A stretch of DNA of 24,821 nt from CAZSMK01 sp964608095 (lineage in GTDB: Bacteria; Sumerlaeota; Sumerlaeia; MWCT01; JAGHBZ01). Made by a program: the position numbers and the translations under genes. The notes under the pieces are model-generated. The model saw nothing but the letters and a program-made list of their open reading frames with translations. It was not told the DNA's origin and did not search any database. The stretch spans positions 1-24,821 of the forward strand of contig CAZSMK010000141.1 of the NCBI GenBank assembly GCA_964608095.1. The letters run 5' to 3'. The first letter of the stretch is position 1; each line of letters begins with the position of its first letter. Positions 8,193 through 16,442 of the stretch are shown here, in pieces.

Positions 8193-8219
8193 AAATCCAG
8201 CGAAAGGATTTGCCTTTTT
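8193..8219 (+). terminator. Weak Rho-independent terminator candidate
   Basis: AAATCC (8193-8198) pairs with GGATTT (8206-8211) across a 7-base loop. Then come GCC and five T residues. The stem is short and AT-rich. It lies between the gamma-glutamyltransferase and phosphoglycerate mutase genes. Confidence 0.25.
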
Positions 8220-8280
8220 GTTCTCTGTCAATGCTACAATGTATAAGTACTCCAGAAATTAATTAGAAGCGGAGGTAACT

Positions 8281-9507
8281 ATGGAAAAAATAGATCGGAT
8301 TAAAGAACTTGCAATTAAGACAAATTCTAAGATCGTTTTTCTCGTTATCGATGGTCTGGGTGGTATACGTACAACTGAACAACCCAAGACCGAGTTAGAG
8401 ATGGCAAAGACGCCGAATCTCGATGCCATAGCGGAGAGGTCAGCCTGTGGACGTTCTCTTCCTGCGACATTTGGCATAACACCGGGCAGTGGACCCGGGC
8501 ATCTGGGGCTCTTCGGCTACGATCCGCTCAAACCCGAGCACCACATCGGCAGAGGGATACTCGAAGTGATGGGGATAGATTTTTCCGTTGAGAAGGATGA
8601 TGTGTGCGCGCGTGGAAACTTTGCGGTGCGAAATCCCGATGGCACCATTGCCGACCGTCGAGCGGGGCGACTCTCAACCGAACGGTGCATTGAACTTTGC
8701 CATAAGATTCAAAACGCCATGGAACAGGTCGAGGAAGTCGAAGTTATTATTCGACCTGTAAAAGAATATCGATTTGCCTTGATCCTTCGCGGTGGAGGTC
8801 TTTCACCTGCAATTGCCGACACAGATCCGCAACGTGTCGGACTGAAACCGATTGAACCTACGCCCACAGAAGAAAGCGACGCAGCGCGAAAAACCGCCGA
8901 TATCCTCCATAAGGTTTTAAACATCATGTATGGTGTGCTCGAGAAGGAGGATGACGCCAATGCCGCCTTACTCCGTGGATTTTCGAAAGATCCATGTCTC
9001 CCCAAGATGCAGGACCTTTTTAAGTTAACTCCCGCGGCAATTGCCACTTATCCACTCTATCGAGGCGTGGCTCGTCTGCTCGGAATGGACGTCTTTCATC
9101 CTAAAGATGAAACGATCGCCGCAGAAATGGAAGTCCTCAAGGAAATATACGCCGATTTCGATTACTTCTTCGTGCACATCAAAAAAACCGACTCCTATGG
9201 GGAGGATGGCAACTCGGAAGGAAAGATAAAAATCCTTGAAGAACTGGATCGCGAAATCCCGAAAATACTCGTATTGAATCCGGACGTTCTGGTAGTGACC
9301 GGGGATCACTCGACACCGACCCAGATCAAGGCACATAGCTGGCATCCGGTTCCCACGATGATTTGTGCACAACATGTAGATATTGACGATGTGAAAAAAT
9401 TCAGCGAACGAGCCTGCGACGAGGGACGCCTGGGTATCTTCCCTGCATCCGAAATGATTCATATTGCACTTGCCAATGCAGGTAAGCTTAAGAAATATGG
9501 AGCGTAA
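8281..9507 (+). CDS. apgM: Cofactor-independent phosphoglycerate mutase, archaeal type
   Basis: This 408-aa enzyme of the alkaline-phosphatase superfamily interconverts 3- and 2-phosphoglycerate in glycolysis and gluconeogenesis. Diagnostic blocks are IVFLVIDGLGG (metal-binding D24), TPGSGPGHLGLFGYDP (phospho-acceptor S70), HHIGRGILEVMG, and near the C-terminus VVTGDHSTPTQIKAHSWHPVP (metal-binding D-H). The usual family block TDxxGHDG reads TDSYGEDG here (D304, E308), so the histidine expected to bind metal is glutamate. GGAGG lies five bases before the ATG. The family fits well, and activity is likely unless the substitution disables the site. Confidence 0.92.
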   Translation: MEKIDRIKELAIKTNSKIVFLVIDGLGGIRTTEQPKTELEMAKTPNLDAIAERSACGRSLPATFGITPGSGPGHLGLFGYDPLKPEHHIGRGILEVMGIDFSVEKDDVCARGNFAVRNPDGTIADRRAGRLSTERCIELCHKIQNAMEQVEEVEVIIRPVKEYRFALILRGGGLSPAIADTDPQRVGLKPIEPTPTEESDAARKTADILHKVLNIMYGVLEKEDDANAALLRGFSKDPCLPKMQDLFKLTPAAIATYPLYRGVARLLGMDVFHPKDETIAAEMEVLKEIYADFDYFFVHIKKTDSYGEDGNSEGKIKILEELDREIPKILVLNPDVLVVTGDHSTPTQIKAHSWHPVPTMICAQHVDIDDVKKFSERACDEGRLGIFPASEMIHIALANAGKLKKYGA

Positions 9508-9678
9508 TACTTACGCCGGGGCGGCGTTGTTCGCTGACCACGGGCATTTATATATGTTACGTGGCTGTCAAATTTATAAATAAGCGACCGGGGGTTATTG
9601 GATTATGGTTATATAATCCGCGTGAGGGCAAAGGGATGAACGCTATCTTCCCTTGTGTTTATCGTAACGTGAAAAAAG

Positions 9679-9708
9679 TTGATTCTTTCTTCTATAACTC
9701 ATTATGAT
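9679..9708 (+). promoter_or_regulatory. Candidate sigma-70 promoter of the sigma-54 activator gene
   Basis: TTGATT (9679-9684) and TATGAT (9703-9708) are separated by 18 bases. Transcription would begin near 9715, about 24 bases before the ATG. The rest of the gap at 9508-9738 shows no gene. Confidence 0.4.
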
Positions 9709-9738
9709 AAGAACGATTATTGAATCTGTGAACGAACC

Positions 9739-11715
9739 ATGATGGTCTACCTATATAATGAGAAGGGCGAGCCTGCAAAAGAGTTCGATCTTGCGTGCGG
9801 TGTTTCGTATAATTTCGGGATTAACGAACAGGAAAAGACGTTTGGTATTCTTGACGAAAATGATAAGGGCAGAATCCTTTTTAAACTCGCAGTCGATGAT
9901 GATACAAACGCTGAGATTCTCGACGCAGGTTGCAATGAAGGACTCTTTATCAACAACAAACCTGTCACACGTACCAAGATCAAACGCAACGACGAAATCC
10001 TTGCCGACAATCATCTTCTTCGGATCGGCAAACCGGTCAGTCTCACCAATTATTTTTTTATAGAACCGGAAAAAGATGAAGAGCCTATTCTCATCAGCGA
10101 CCAGATGGATGAGAATATCGTTATCAGCTCCATTCTTCCGGTCGAGGAGCAAACCATCCCCATAAGCGACCAACTCGATACAGATTCATACAGTCGCGAT
10201 AAGATGTATAGACAGTTAGGCTCCTTGCTGGATGTCAGCCGCGATCTCAATGCAACGTATAACCTCGAGGGGCTCGTTAATAAAATCATCGACTATCTTT
10301 TTCAGGTCCTCATAATCGACAGAGTGGCCGTCATCGTCTCGATTCAGAAAGAAGGACGGAGAAAAATTTTAGTATCCCGTGCGGGCTGCCGCCGGGGGAT
10401 TAAATCCACCAATGTAGTAGTCAGCAAAACCATACTTAACGCAGTACTGCGAGACAGGGTTGCGGTGGCAAGCGCCAACGCCATGGAAGATCCCCGCTTC
10501 AGCAGCCAGGATAGTGTCCAGGAACACCAGATTCGCTCAGCCATTTGCATCCCCCTGATTCATAAAAAAGTCCTCCTCGGCGCACTGTACGCCGACTCTT
10601 CAAATCCGGCTGTTCGCTTCACGCTTCAAGACCTGCAGTTCTTGAGCATCCTGGCTAATCTTACCTCGATTGCAATCCAGAACGCCTTGCGGTTCACTGA
10701 AATGGAGATGGAAATTCAGGGATGGAAAAACGGCATTCAGATCGATAAACTCATCATCGGGAATTCACTTAGGAGCCAGGAACTCTACGGGTTGATCAAA
10801 CGTGTGGCGAACAGCAGAGTCAGTGTCATTCTCACGGGTGAAACCGGAACTGGTAAGGAGCTGTGCGGACGTGCAATTCACCAGTTGAGTTCACGCCGTA
10901 CCAAACCATTTATTGCCGTAAATTGTGCAACTATCCCTGAAAACCTTCTCGAGAGCGAGATGTTCGGGTATGAAAAGGGTGCGTTTACGGGCGCCATGTC
11001 AAGCAAACCTGGAAAGTTCGAGCTCGCAGAGGGCGGCACCATTTTTCTCGATGAAATCAGCGAAATTTCGCCTCAATTCCAGGCGAAACTGCTCAGGGTC
11101 ATTGAAGGATTGGGATTTGAGAGAGTCGGGGGAATAAAGACACTTACGCCGGATATTCGGATCATCGCGGCTACCAACAAGAACCTGGAGCAGGAAGTAA
11201 AAGAGGGTCGATTCAGGGCAGACCTTTTCTGGCGTCTCAACGTATTTCCTATATGGATTCCACCGCTTCGTGAACGCAAGGAGGATATCCTTCTCATTGC
11301 CCGTTATTATCTAAAGAAGTTTGCGCGTGAAAATTCACGCCTTATCGAGGGATTCACCACGGAGACTGAAAAATGGATGCTTGAATATGAATGGCCCGGC
11401 AATATAAGGCAATTGAAAAACATGATCGAATGTTCCGTTATTTTATGCGATAGACCGCGAGTCGGGCTCCAGCACTTCGGTATCCATTCAGGTATGCCGA
11501 AAATAGACACCATCGCTGATAAAGAGGCTGAGTCTGAATCATCCATCACACCGCTATGGGAACAGGAGAAGGAATCAATCATTCAGGCATTGCAGGAAAC
11601 GGGGTGGAACAAATCACAGGCGGCGCGCCTCCTCGGGATTTCTCGCCATCATCTTATTTACCGGATGACTAAATACCATATTAAAGAAATCCCGGAAGAA
11701 CACGCCGACGGATAG
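9739..11715 (+). CDS. Sigma-54-dependent transcriptional activator (FHA-like, GAF, AAA+, Fis HTH)
   Basis: This 658-aa enhancer-binding protein drives RNA polymerase carrying sigma-54. Residues 1-105 form an FHA-like sandwich (DAGCNEGLFINNKPV matches the DlGStNGtfvNg block), but the usual GR and S-x2-H phosphothreonine contacts are not evident. A GAF sensor spans about 175-315 (IRSAICIPLI, LLGALYADSS). The AAA+ domain has Walker A GETGTGKE (367-374), the sigma-54 contact loop GAFTGA (414-419), Walker B GTIFLDEI (433-440) and the block FRADLFWRLNVFPI. The C-terminal Fis-type helix-turn-helix is NKSQAARLLGISRHHLIYRM (624-643). There is no response-regulator receiver. It converges on a pil operon with a sigma-54 promoter, its likely target. 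The start at tandem ATGs has no clear Shine-Dalgarno. Confidence 0.94.
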   Translation: MMVYLYNEKGEPAKEFDLACGVSYNFGINEQEKTFGILDENDKGRILFKLAVDDDTNAEILDAGCNEGLFINNKPVTRTKIKRNDEILADNHLLRIGKPVSLTNYFFIEPEKDEEPILISDQMDENIVISSILPVEEQTIPISDQLDTDSYSRDKMYRQLGSLLDVSRDLNATYNLEGLVNKIIDYLFQVLIIDRVAVIVSIQKEGRRKILVSRAGCRRGIKSTNVVVSKTILNAVLRDRVAVASANAMEDPRFSSQDSVQEHQIRSAICIPLIHKKVLLGALYADSSNPAVRFTLQDLQFLSILANLTSIAIQNALRFTEMEMEIQGWKNGIQIDKLIIGNSLRSQELYGLIKRVANSRVSVILTGETGTGKELCGRAIHQLSSRRTKPFIAVNCATIPENLLESEMFGYEKGAFTGAMSSKPGKFELAEGGTIFLDEISEISPQFQAKLLRVIEGLGFERVGGIKTLTPDIRIIAATNKNLEQEVKEGRFRADLFWRLNVFPIWIPPLRERKEDILLIARYYLKKFARENSRLIEGFTTETEKWMLEYEWPGNIRQLKNMIECSVILCDRPRVGLQHFGIHSGMPKIDTIADKEAESESSITPLWEQEKESIIQALQETGWNKSQAARLLGISRHHLIYRMTKYHIKEIPEEHADG

Positions 11716-11776
11716 AAGAATATCACTCTCAATAAATCGTTGATTATAAAGGCGGTTACTTATCTAAGAGGGGGGC

Positions 11777-13546
11777 TTACACTTTTGGAACGATTCTCCA
11801 TTCACTTCTTAGTATACGCCTCACATACGGGGTACCTTCCAGATGGTTAAACCCGAATGAATCCCAATTCCAATGACGCTGTGGTGGTTTATAATATTCA
11901 CCCGGGTTTCTCCAACGCCCTACCGCTGTCTGACTTGCAAACATATTAATAATAGAGCCGTAAAAGGTATGACTTCCCCAGCTTTCGAGATAACGGAAGA
12001 AGTTCTCCGCCCCTCCAGAGTATTGCTGACCTTCGGGATATCTGGCATCTGTTGGGGTAATTCCGGCAATAAAAATTGCGTTTGTCGTGGTCGCTGAAGC
12101 GCCGGGAATATGAGGTCGATAAGGATTAAGATTATCACTGTCTTTCCAATTTCTTGATAGAACGGTCACAGAATCACCGGCGAGAAGCGCATAATTTTTA
12201 TCTACATTGAAATGTCCATGAACATATAAAGGGTTATCTGTCGCAATAATCAACCCGCTATCGGGGATGGACTCTCCATTTTCGATTCGTACCGCAGGCA
12301 TATCTTCATCGAAAGAAAGTTCCGATGCATATAAAATCCCGTTGAAGTCAATATAATGCTCGTTGCTCAGCCACTCTGTATATTCCTGGAAGACCTGAAT
12401 GTCCAGATCAAGAACCTGAACATATCTTTCTTCTCTATAATCGTAGAATCTGCTATCTGCAGATACGGGACTAAGCGTATTTATGGGATTTTCGGGGTCG
12501 GGAAATTCCAGAGGCACTGAATGCCATTCTGTTTCAATAGTCTTTCTTGCATACGCTCTTAATTCTCCATCTGTCTCGCGAACAATACGTATACCTGAAA
12601 GCCAATCAAATTTAACATGCCTCATACTTTCGGTATCCTCGTCTGAACGGCGCTCGACTATTGCGTGTGGATCTTCTGTCCATGGTATTGACAAATCGAG
12701 ATGAGAAACACCGTGGGCAGAATCCCGCACATATCCATCCCATTGCTCCAATGCAATGTCATGCCACCCCTCTAACTCATGGTCAATCCATTTGCCGTCA
12801 GAATCTCTAAACATTTTTTTAAAATTCTTTTTATCGTAAGTAAAATTAACACCCCGGCTTTTATCACTCCTGCCGGGTACACGTCCCGCGCCGCCGAGAA
12901 GTTTGCCCGCCGCGGTTACAGTGTCATAAAAATAGGAATTGTGCCCACCATCTGTATCGAAAATCCAATTCTTATTGCCGTGGACTTTCCCATGCATCTC
13001 GTAGTGGTTACCCGGTATTATTTCCCAATCGGTATTCGAGAAAATTCCAAACATAGTCAACGGAATATATTGCATATAAACAATCTGTTCTACTTCAACC
13101 CCATCATGAATAAAACGTTTGGATGTGGCATCTGTGCGTTTTGCATTTGTACGTAAACGGTATTTATAATTAAACACATAAGGCGAATTAAACTCCCCGG
13201 TCGGATCACCCGTAAAAAATCCCGAAACTTTAATAGGTTCATCTGATGTGAGGTTAAATCCGGGAATAGCTGGTATGGTAATTTCCGCAACACGCTCATT
13301 GAACTCATTGAGTCCCGGGGTATGAAATCTACTAAGGAAATCGAGTTCGGAATATAACTTATTAATAGCATATTCCGCTGCTGCAAGCTCATCAGTATAT
13401 ATCGAACTTCTTGCCGCAAGGCGCTTTTCATGGAGTGCGAATCTCGCCGCGCTCGTTACTATGATTGAAAGAACAAATACGTATATCAAAACCAATAAAA
13501 GAAGCGCGCCTCTTGCTGAATTATATCTTCTGCAATACTTATACAC
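11777..13546 (-). CDS. PilX-like type IV pilus assembly protein, extended
   Basis: This is the third gene of a pilV-pilW-pilX-like operon. It starts at GTG (13546) with AAGGGAG nine bases upstream, overlapping the pilW stop. The N-terminus RRYNSARGALLLLVLIYVFVLSIIV gives a short basic leader and one hydrophobic helix (about 14-34), as in PilX, without the FTLIE motif of major pilins. At 589 aa it is far larger than classical PilX (usually near 200). The long C-terminal region has NHYEMHGKVHGN (180-191), ATDNPLYVHGHFNVDKNYAL (435-454) and YSGGAENFFRYLESW (509-523). This arrangement resembles PilX/DUF4900-like proteins of uncultured phyla, from memory. The helix should anchor it in the inner membrane or prime the pilus tip, with the large domain outside. 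Confidence 0.75.
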   Translation of the reverse strand: MYKYCRRYNSARGALLLLVLIYVFVLSIIVTSAARFALHEKRLAARSSIYTDELAAAEYAINKLYSELDFLSRFHTPGLNEFNERVAEITIPAIPGFNLTSDEPIKVSGFFTGDPTGEFNSPYVFNYKYRLRTNAKRTDATSKRFIHDGVEVEQIVYMQYIPLTMFGIFSNTDWEIIPGNHYEMHGKVHGNKNWIFDTDGGHNSYFYDTVTAAGKLLGGAGRVPGRSDKSRGVNFTYDKKNFKKMFRDSDGKWIDHELEGWHDIALEQWDGYVRDSAHGVSHLDLSIPWTEDPHAIVERRSDEDTESMRHVKFDWLSGIRIVRETDGELRAYARKTIETEWHSVPLEFPDPENPINTLSPVSADSRFYDYREERYVQVLDLDIQVFQEYTEWLSNEHYIDFNGILYASELSFDEDMPAVRIENGESIPDSGLIIATDNPLYVHGHFNVDKNYALLAGDSVTVLSRNWKDSDNLNPYRPHIPGASATTTNAIFIAGITPTDARYPEGQQYSGGAENFFRYLESWGSHTFYGSIINMFASQTAVGRWRNPGEYYKPPQRHWNWDSFGFNHLEGTPYVRRILRSEWRIVPKV

Positions 13547-13560
13547 GATACCACGCTCCC

Positions 13561-14175
13561 TTAATGAGGATAAAGCTGAGTATTTCGAGGTATTGCACGT
13601 GTATGTACCAACACGCCCTGATAACCAGGTCCCGTAATTGCATCCTCAAGCCTATCAGGCTCTATTCCTGAATCACCTATTCGAAAGTTTATATTCACAA
13701 CAGGGCCATTGAGTGTTTCAAGTTTGAAAAGCTTCCCGACCTCTTCTTCCTCAATATGAAGAGGGGAAAGATACCGCAGGATTACTTTTTCATTTCCATC
13801 GCCGGGAAGGCCCTTCCCGTAAACGAGCCGATTATCTCGTATGGTATAGTCGTTTTCGTCTGGATTGAGATATCTATAATAAATTGTGTCATAATCATAC
13901 GAACCTGCGCCATTATCAGTCGCAATTGTTAAAATAAGTGTGGTTCCCTCTTCATTAACCTCAACATGACAGGCTCGGCGAATATCCTTCTCAATCCTTT
14001 CAAACATATGATGAGCGCCTGTGGACATGACAATCTGCATAGTCGTTGACTTATTTAATCGGGCAAATTGCATGAAGACCAACATTATTACCAGGGCTAT
14101 TTGTGCTCCAAGTGCAGAGGCTATGACAACTTCCGTCAATGTCAATGCGTGCTTTTTATTCTTTTGCTTAATCAT
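13561..14175 (-). CDS. PilW/GspJ-like minor prepilin
   Basis: This 204-aa class III prepilin has the short basic leader MIKQKNKKHA followed by LTLTEVVIASALGAQIALVI. The glutamate at position +5 of the predicted mature protein is conserved. The residue before the cleavage point is alanine, not the usual glycine, an uncommon but tolerated choice. The segment MFERIEKDIRRA is typical of PilW/GspJ. It lies between the PilV-like and PilX-like genes with gaps of 13 and 14 bases, so it is co-transcribed with them. The minor pilin complex primes assembly of type IV pili or a type II pseudopilus. The pilV-W-X order favours the pilus. Confidence 0.82.
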   Translation of the reverse strand: MIKQKNKKHALTLTEVVIASALGAQIALVIMLVFMQFARLNKSTTMQIVMSTGAHHMFERIEKDIRRACHVEVNEEGTTLILTIATDNGAGSYDYDTIYYRYLNPDENDYTIRDNRLVYGKGLPGDGNEKVILRYLSPLHIEEEEVGKLFKLETLNGPVVNINFRIGDSGIEPDRLEDAITGPGYQGVLVHTRAIPRNTQLYPH

Positions 14176-14188
14176 CTCAAACGAAATC

Positions 14189-14824
14189 CTATTGAGCGCT
14201 CACATAAAAGGGTACGAGTCCTGCTATTTTCCTCTCATAATCTTTTCCCCTATATTGCCACGAGACCTTGATAGTAACCGTTTTCCCGCCGTTTATAACA
14301 TATTGTGAAGTGTGATCAGGAGTAACAGACCACCCCTGTGAAGATGAGCCGGACAGGTTGGTTGTTATTGTCAGGCTATTACTATCATTGCCGAGAATAA
14401 ACGCCCGCTCCCCCCTCCCTGTACCCGCTACTATCGAGACTGTCGACCCTTTCCACCTGTCTGCATCCCACAAAGCGGATTCATCAACTAATGAATTAGC
14501 GGTTGATGAATTGCTCGCCATGCCATAGCCCTCAATCTCGACCGTTACGGCTGCAAGAATGCCATTTACATTGTCTATATAGTAATCGACACCGGGGTCA
14601 GGATAATTATCTAACGTTATATTGCTGTAATTATCCGCAAGCATTGTTTCAAGAATTCCTTGCGCAATGTTTTTGGCGGTTACCTCATGAGCGACTTCCT
14701 TACCCATTCTGCCGCTTTGTTGGAACCATGGTAAGAATGCCAAGGTTACGACAGCAAAAATGCCGATCGACACCATAACCTCTATTAGGGTTACTCCCCT
14801 TTTACACGCCTCCAATTTCCACAT
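14189..14824 (-). CDS. PilV/GspI-like minor prepilin
   Basis: This 211-aa class III prepilin has the leader MWKLEACKRG, a cleavage site G|V and the mature start VTLIEVMVSIGIFAVVTLAF with the conserved E5. The following EVTAKNIAQGILETMLADNY matches the PilV/GspI helix. It is the first gene of the minus-strand operon, and a strong sigma-54 promoter match lies about 53 bases upstream of its ATG. Only a weak GGGG precedes the start, but the leader length supports the choice. The main pilin, the prepilin peptidase and the motor genes are not in this window. Confidence 0.85.
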   Translation of the reverse strand: MWKLEACKRGVTLIEVMVSIGIFAVVTLAFLPWFQQSGRMGKEVAHEVTAKNIAQGILETMLADNYSNITLDNYPDPGVDYYIDNVNGILAAVTVEIEGYGMASNSSTANSLVDESALWDADRWKGSTVSIVAGTGRGERAFILGNDSNSLTITTNLSGSSSQGWSVTPDHTSQYVINGGKTVTIKVSWQYRGKDYERKIAGLVPFYVSAQ

Positions 14825-14867
14825 AACAAAACCCCATAACTGAACCTTTTCAGTACCCTTTCATATT

Positions 14868-14967
14868 GAAAAAGCGAGCAAATACAATGCCATTCTAACT
14901 GCTTCAAGTTGTTTGTTTTTGTTTATCTGCAAACCTTCGTTTCTCAATACCTTGGCTCGCTCTTTTC
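14868..14967. repeat. Inverted repeat flanking the pil sigma-54 promoter
   Basis: GAAAAAGCGAGC (14868-14879) is the reverse complement of GCTCGCTCTTTTC (14955-14967) except for one bulged base. The arms enclose 75 bases. The left arm overlaps the -12 element, and the right arm lies where upstream activator sites of sigma-54 promoters usually are. It may be an RNA stem, an activator site pair, or chance. Confidence 0.45.
14877..14892 (-). promoter_or_regulatory. Sigma-54 (-24/-12) promoter of the pilVWX-like operon
   Basis: Read on the minus strand the element is TGGCATTGTATTTGCT. It matches the consensus TGGCAC-x5-TTGCW at TGGCA and TTGCT, with the invariant GG and GC separated by exactly ten bases. 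The predicted transcript starts near 14866, about 40 bases before the pilV-like ATG. A sigma-54 activator gene lies at the far end of the operon. Confidence 0.75.
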
Positions 14968-15271
14968 ATAGTTATATAGTTCATGGAATGTTTAATTTGT
15001 GTAAAAGCCTTCACATCTTAAGCTACCCCACTTACACATTTTTGAACTTTTTGAAAATTTATTCACGGAATGAAAAGTGATGACATAACACAAAACCAAT
15101 TATTGCCAGAGTTGGATGTGATCTCCTCCAATTGACATGGTGAGGGATAAAGCGTTACCGGCATGACATGCACACTTCCTCAGTGGAGGAGTTCAAAGCA
15201 TCATAAATTTAGATGTTCTCCGGAGTGAGTTTTGCACATCTCTCGAGATAGACAATACATGTTTCTGTTTT

Positions 15272-16162
15272 TTATATCTCGATTTTTTCTACTGCGTCGC
15301 GTAAGCGCCGGGTATTCGTATGAGTGTATATCTGCGTGCTGGTAATACTTGCATGTCCCAGCAACATCTGGATTTCGAGCAGATCGACTTCTTTATGATG
15401 AAGAAGCGTGGCAAAGGTATGACGCAACTTATGCGGGCTTATTTTTTTCGATGGCAATCCCGCCAGAAGCGCGTATTTCTTCACCTTCTTTTCTATTGTT
15501 CTTCCTATGAGGCGTTTCCCGTTTCGATTGATAAAAAGGGCGGTGTCTTGCACCGGTGGGCGTACATTGAGATAATCCTTGAGTACCATGAGCGCAGGAT
15601 CGTTCAGAGGTATGATACGTTCCTTTCGTCCCTTGCCAAACACTCGCAACGTATGACCCGCCATATCCACGCTATCAATGTTCAAATCGACAAGCTCCTG
15701 CAACCGTATCCCCGTCATTGCAAGAAGCGCCAGGATTGCACGGTCTCGTATGTCCAACCATTTTTGTGCCCCCGGGGCGGTAAGTAACCGTTTGAGTTCG
15801 TCTGCGGTCAAATATACAGGTAAACGTTTGGGAAGTTTGGGATTCCGTATACGCGCCATGGGATTTACCTTGATATATTCCTGTTCGAGACAATAGCGGA
15901 AAAAGGAACGAAGACTCGACACCTTTCGGCTTAGGCTTATCCCCTTATAATCCCGGTCGATATGGAGCGATGCAAAATAATCGCGTATAAGATCGATCGA
16001 TAGTTTGGATAAGGACGGTTCAGACCCCATTTTCTCTGCGACGAACTTATGGAAATTATTCAGGTCGTGAGCATACGCTTTAACGGTACGCGGCGATAAA
16101 TTACGTTCTACTGTTATGTACATCAGGAAATTTTTCTTCGCCGATTTTAGATCCGATCCCAC
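15272..16162 (-). CDS. Tyrosine recombinase, XerC/XerD type
   Basis: At 296 aa this matches the XerC/D length. It has an N-terminal SAM-like core-binding domain (VERNLSPRTVKAYAHDLNNF) and a complete catalytic set: R153 (TGIRLQEL), K177 (GKGRKERIIPL), H244 and R247 (SPHKLRHTFA), H270 (LLGHASI) and Y279 (TQIYTH). These enzymes cut and rejoin DNA through the tyrosine; the housekeeping role is resolving chromosome dimers at dif. I chose GTG at 16162: GGAG lies seven bases upstream and the candidate promoter starts transcription near 16187. An in-frame ATG at 16180 leaves only ~7 bases of leader and no Shine-Dalgarno. It could be an integrase of a lost element, but sequence and length favour Xer. 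No dif-like site was recognised. Confidence 0.9.
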   Translation of the reverse strand: MGSDLKSAKKNFLMYITVERNLSPRTVKAYAHDLNNFHKFVAEKMGSEPSLSKLSIDLIRDYFASLHIDRDYKGISLSRKVSSLRSFFRYCLEQEYIKVNPMARIRNPKLPKRLPVYLTADELKRLLTAPGAQKWLDIRDRAILALLAMTGIRLQELVDLNIDSVDMAGHTLRVFGKGRKERIIPLNDPALMVLKDYLNVRPPVQDTALFINRNGKRLIGRTIEKKVKKYALLAGLPSKKISPHKLRHTFATLLHHKEVDLLEIQMLLGHASITSTQIYTHTNTRRLRDAVEKIEI

Positions 16163-16193
16163 ACTGCGTCTCCATCTCATTAAAACTACAACA

Positions 16194-16222
16194 AAGATAA
16201 AAATAAATCATTCTTACGTCAA
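16194..16222 (-). promoter_or_regulatory. Sigma-70 promoter candidate of the recombinase gene
   Basis: On the minus strand TTGACG (16222-16217) and TATCTT (16199-16194) are separated by 17 bases. The predicted start near 16187 supports the GTG start at 16162. Confidence 0.45.
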
Positions 16223-16255
16223 CTATTAAAAAGGAAAACAAGGAACTTCAGATTC

Positions 16256-16275
16256 ATTCCCGAGCAGGCGGGAAT
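16256..16275. repeat. ATTCCCG hairpin repeat
   Basis: ATTCCCG and CGGGAAT pair across a 6-base loop (AGCAGG). The sequence resembles the common intergenic ATTCCCGC...GCGGGAAT repeats of many bacterial genomes. No T-run follows. Confidence 0.5.
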
Positions 16276-16442
16276 CCCATCTTTTATAACGCACGCGGGT
16301 GTCTTTCTTTTTCAAGGAATTTTATAGATACAGTGCAGAGCACAAAGCCTGATAAACTTGCAGGGTCAGGTCTCGAAGCAGACTCCTTGTAGTGAGAAAC
16401 AAAAGCCAAAGATTATGTGAATCCACTTCGTATTGAACATTA

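Larger units (their letters stand above)
14825..15271. other. 447-base intergenic stretch carrying the pil operon control region
   Basis: No gene is visible. On the minus strand it holds the sigma-54 promoter (14877-14892) and a long-range inverted repeat (14868-14967). A separate inverted pair lies near the recombinase end: 15120-15130 (GATCTCCTCCA) and 15184-15194 (TGGAGGAGTTC) match at 10 of 11 positions. The rest is AT-rich and featureless. Confidence 0.5.

Noticed and set aside
9025..9462. 145-codon minus-strand frame
   Set aside because: Lies wholly opposite the phosphoglycerate mutase gene; no motif of its own.
14825..15000. Cyclic-di-GMP riboswitch upstream of the pil operon
   Set aside because: Such riboswitches are common before pilus genes, but the conserved GEMM core and tetraloop blocks could not be found, and the sigma-54 start leaves a leader too short for one.
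15272..16162. Integrase of a mobile element spanning the window
   Set aside because: Length and motifs fit chromosomal XerC/D; no tRNA, attachment-site duplication, transposase or phage gene was seen.
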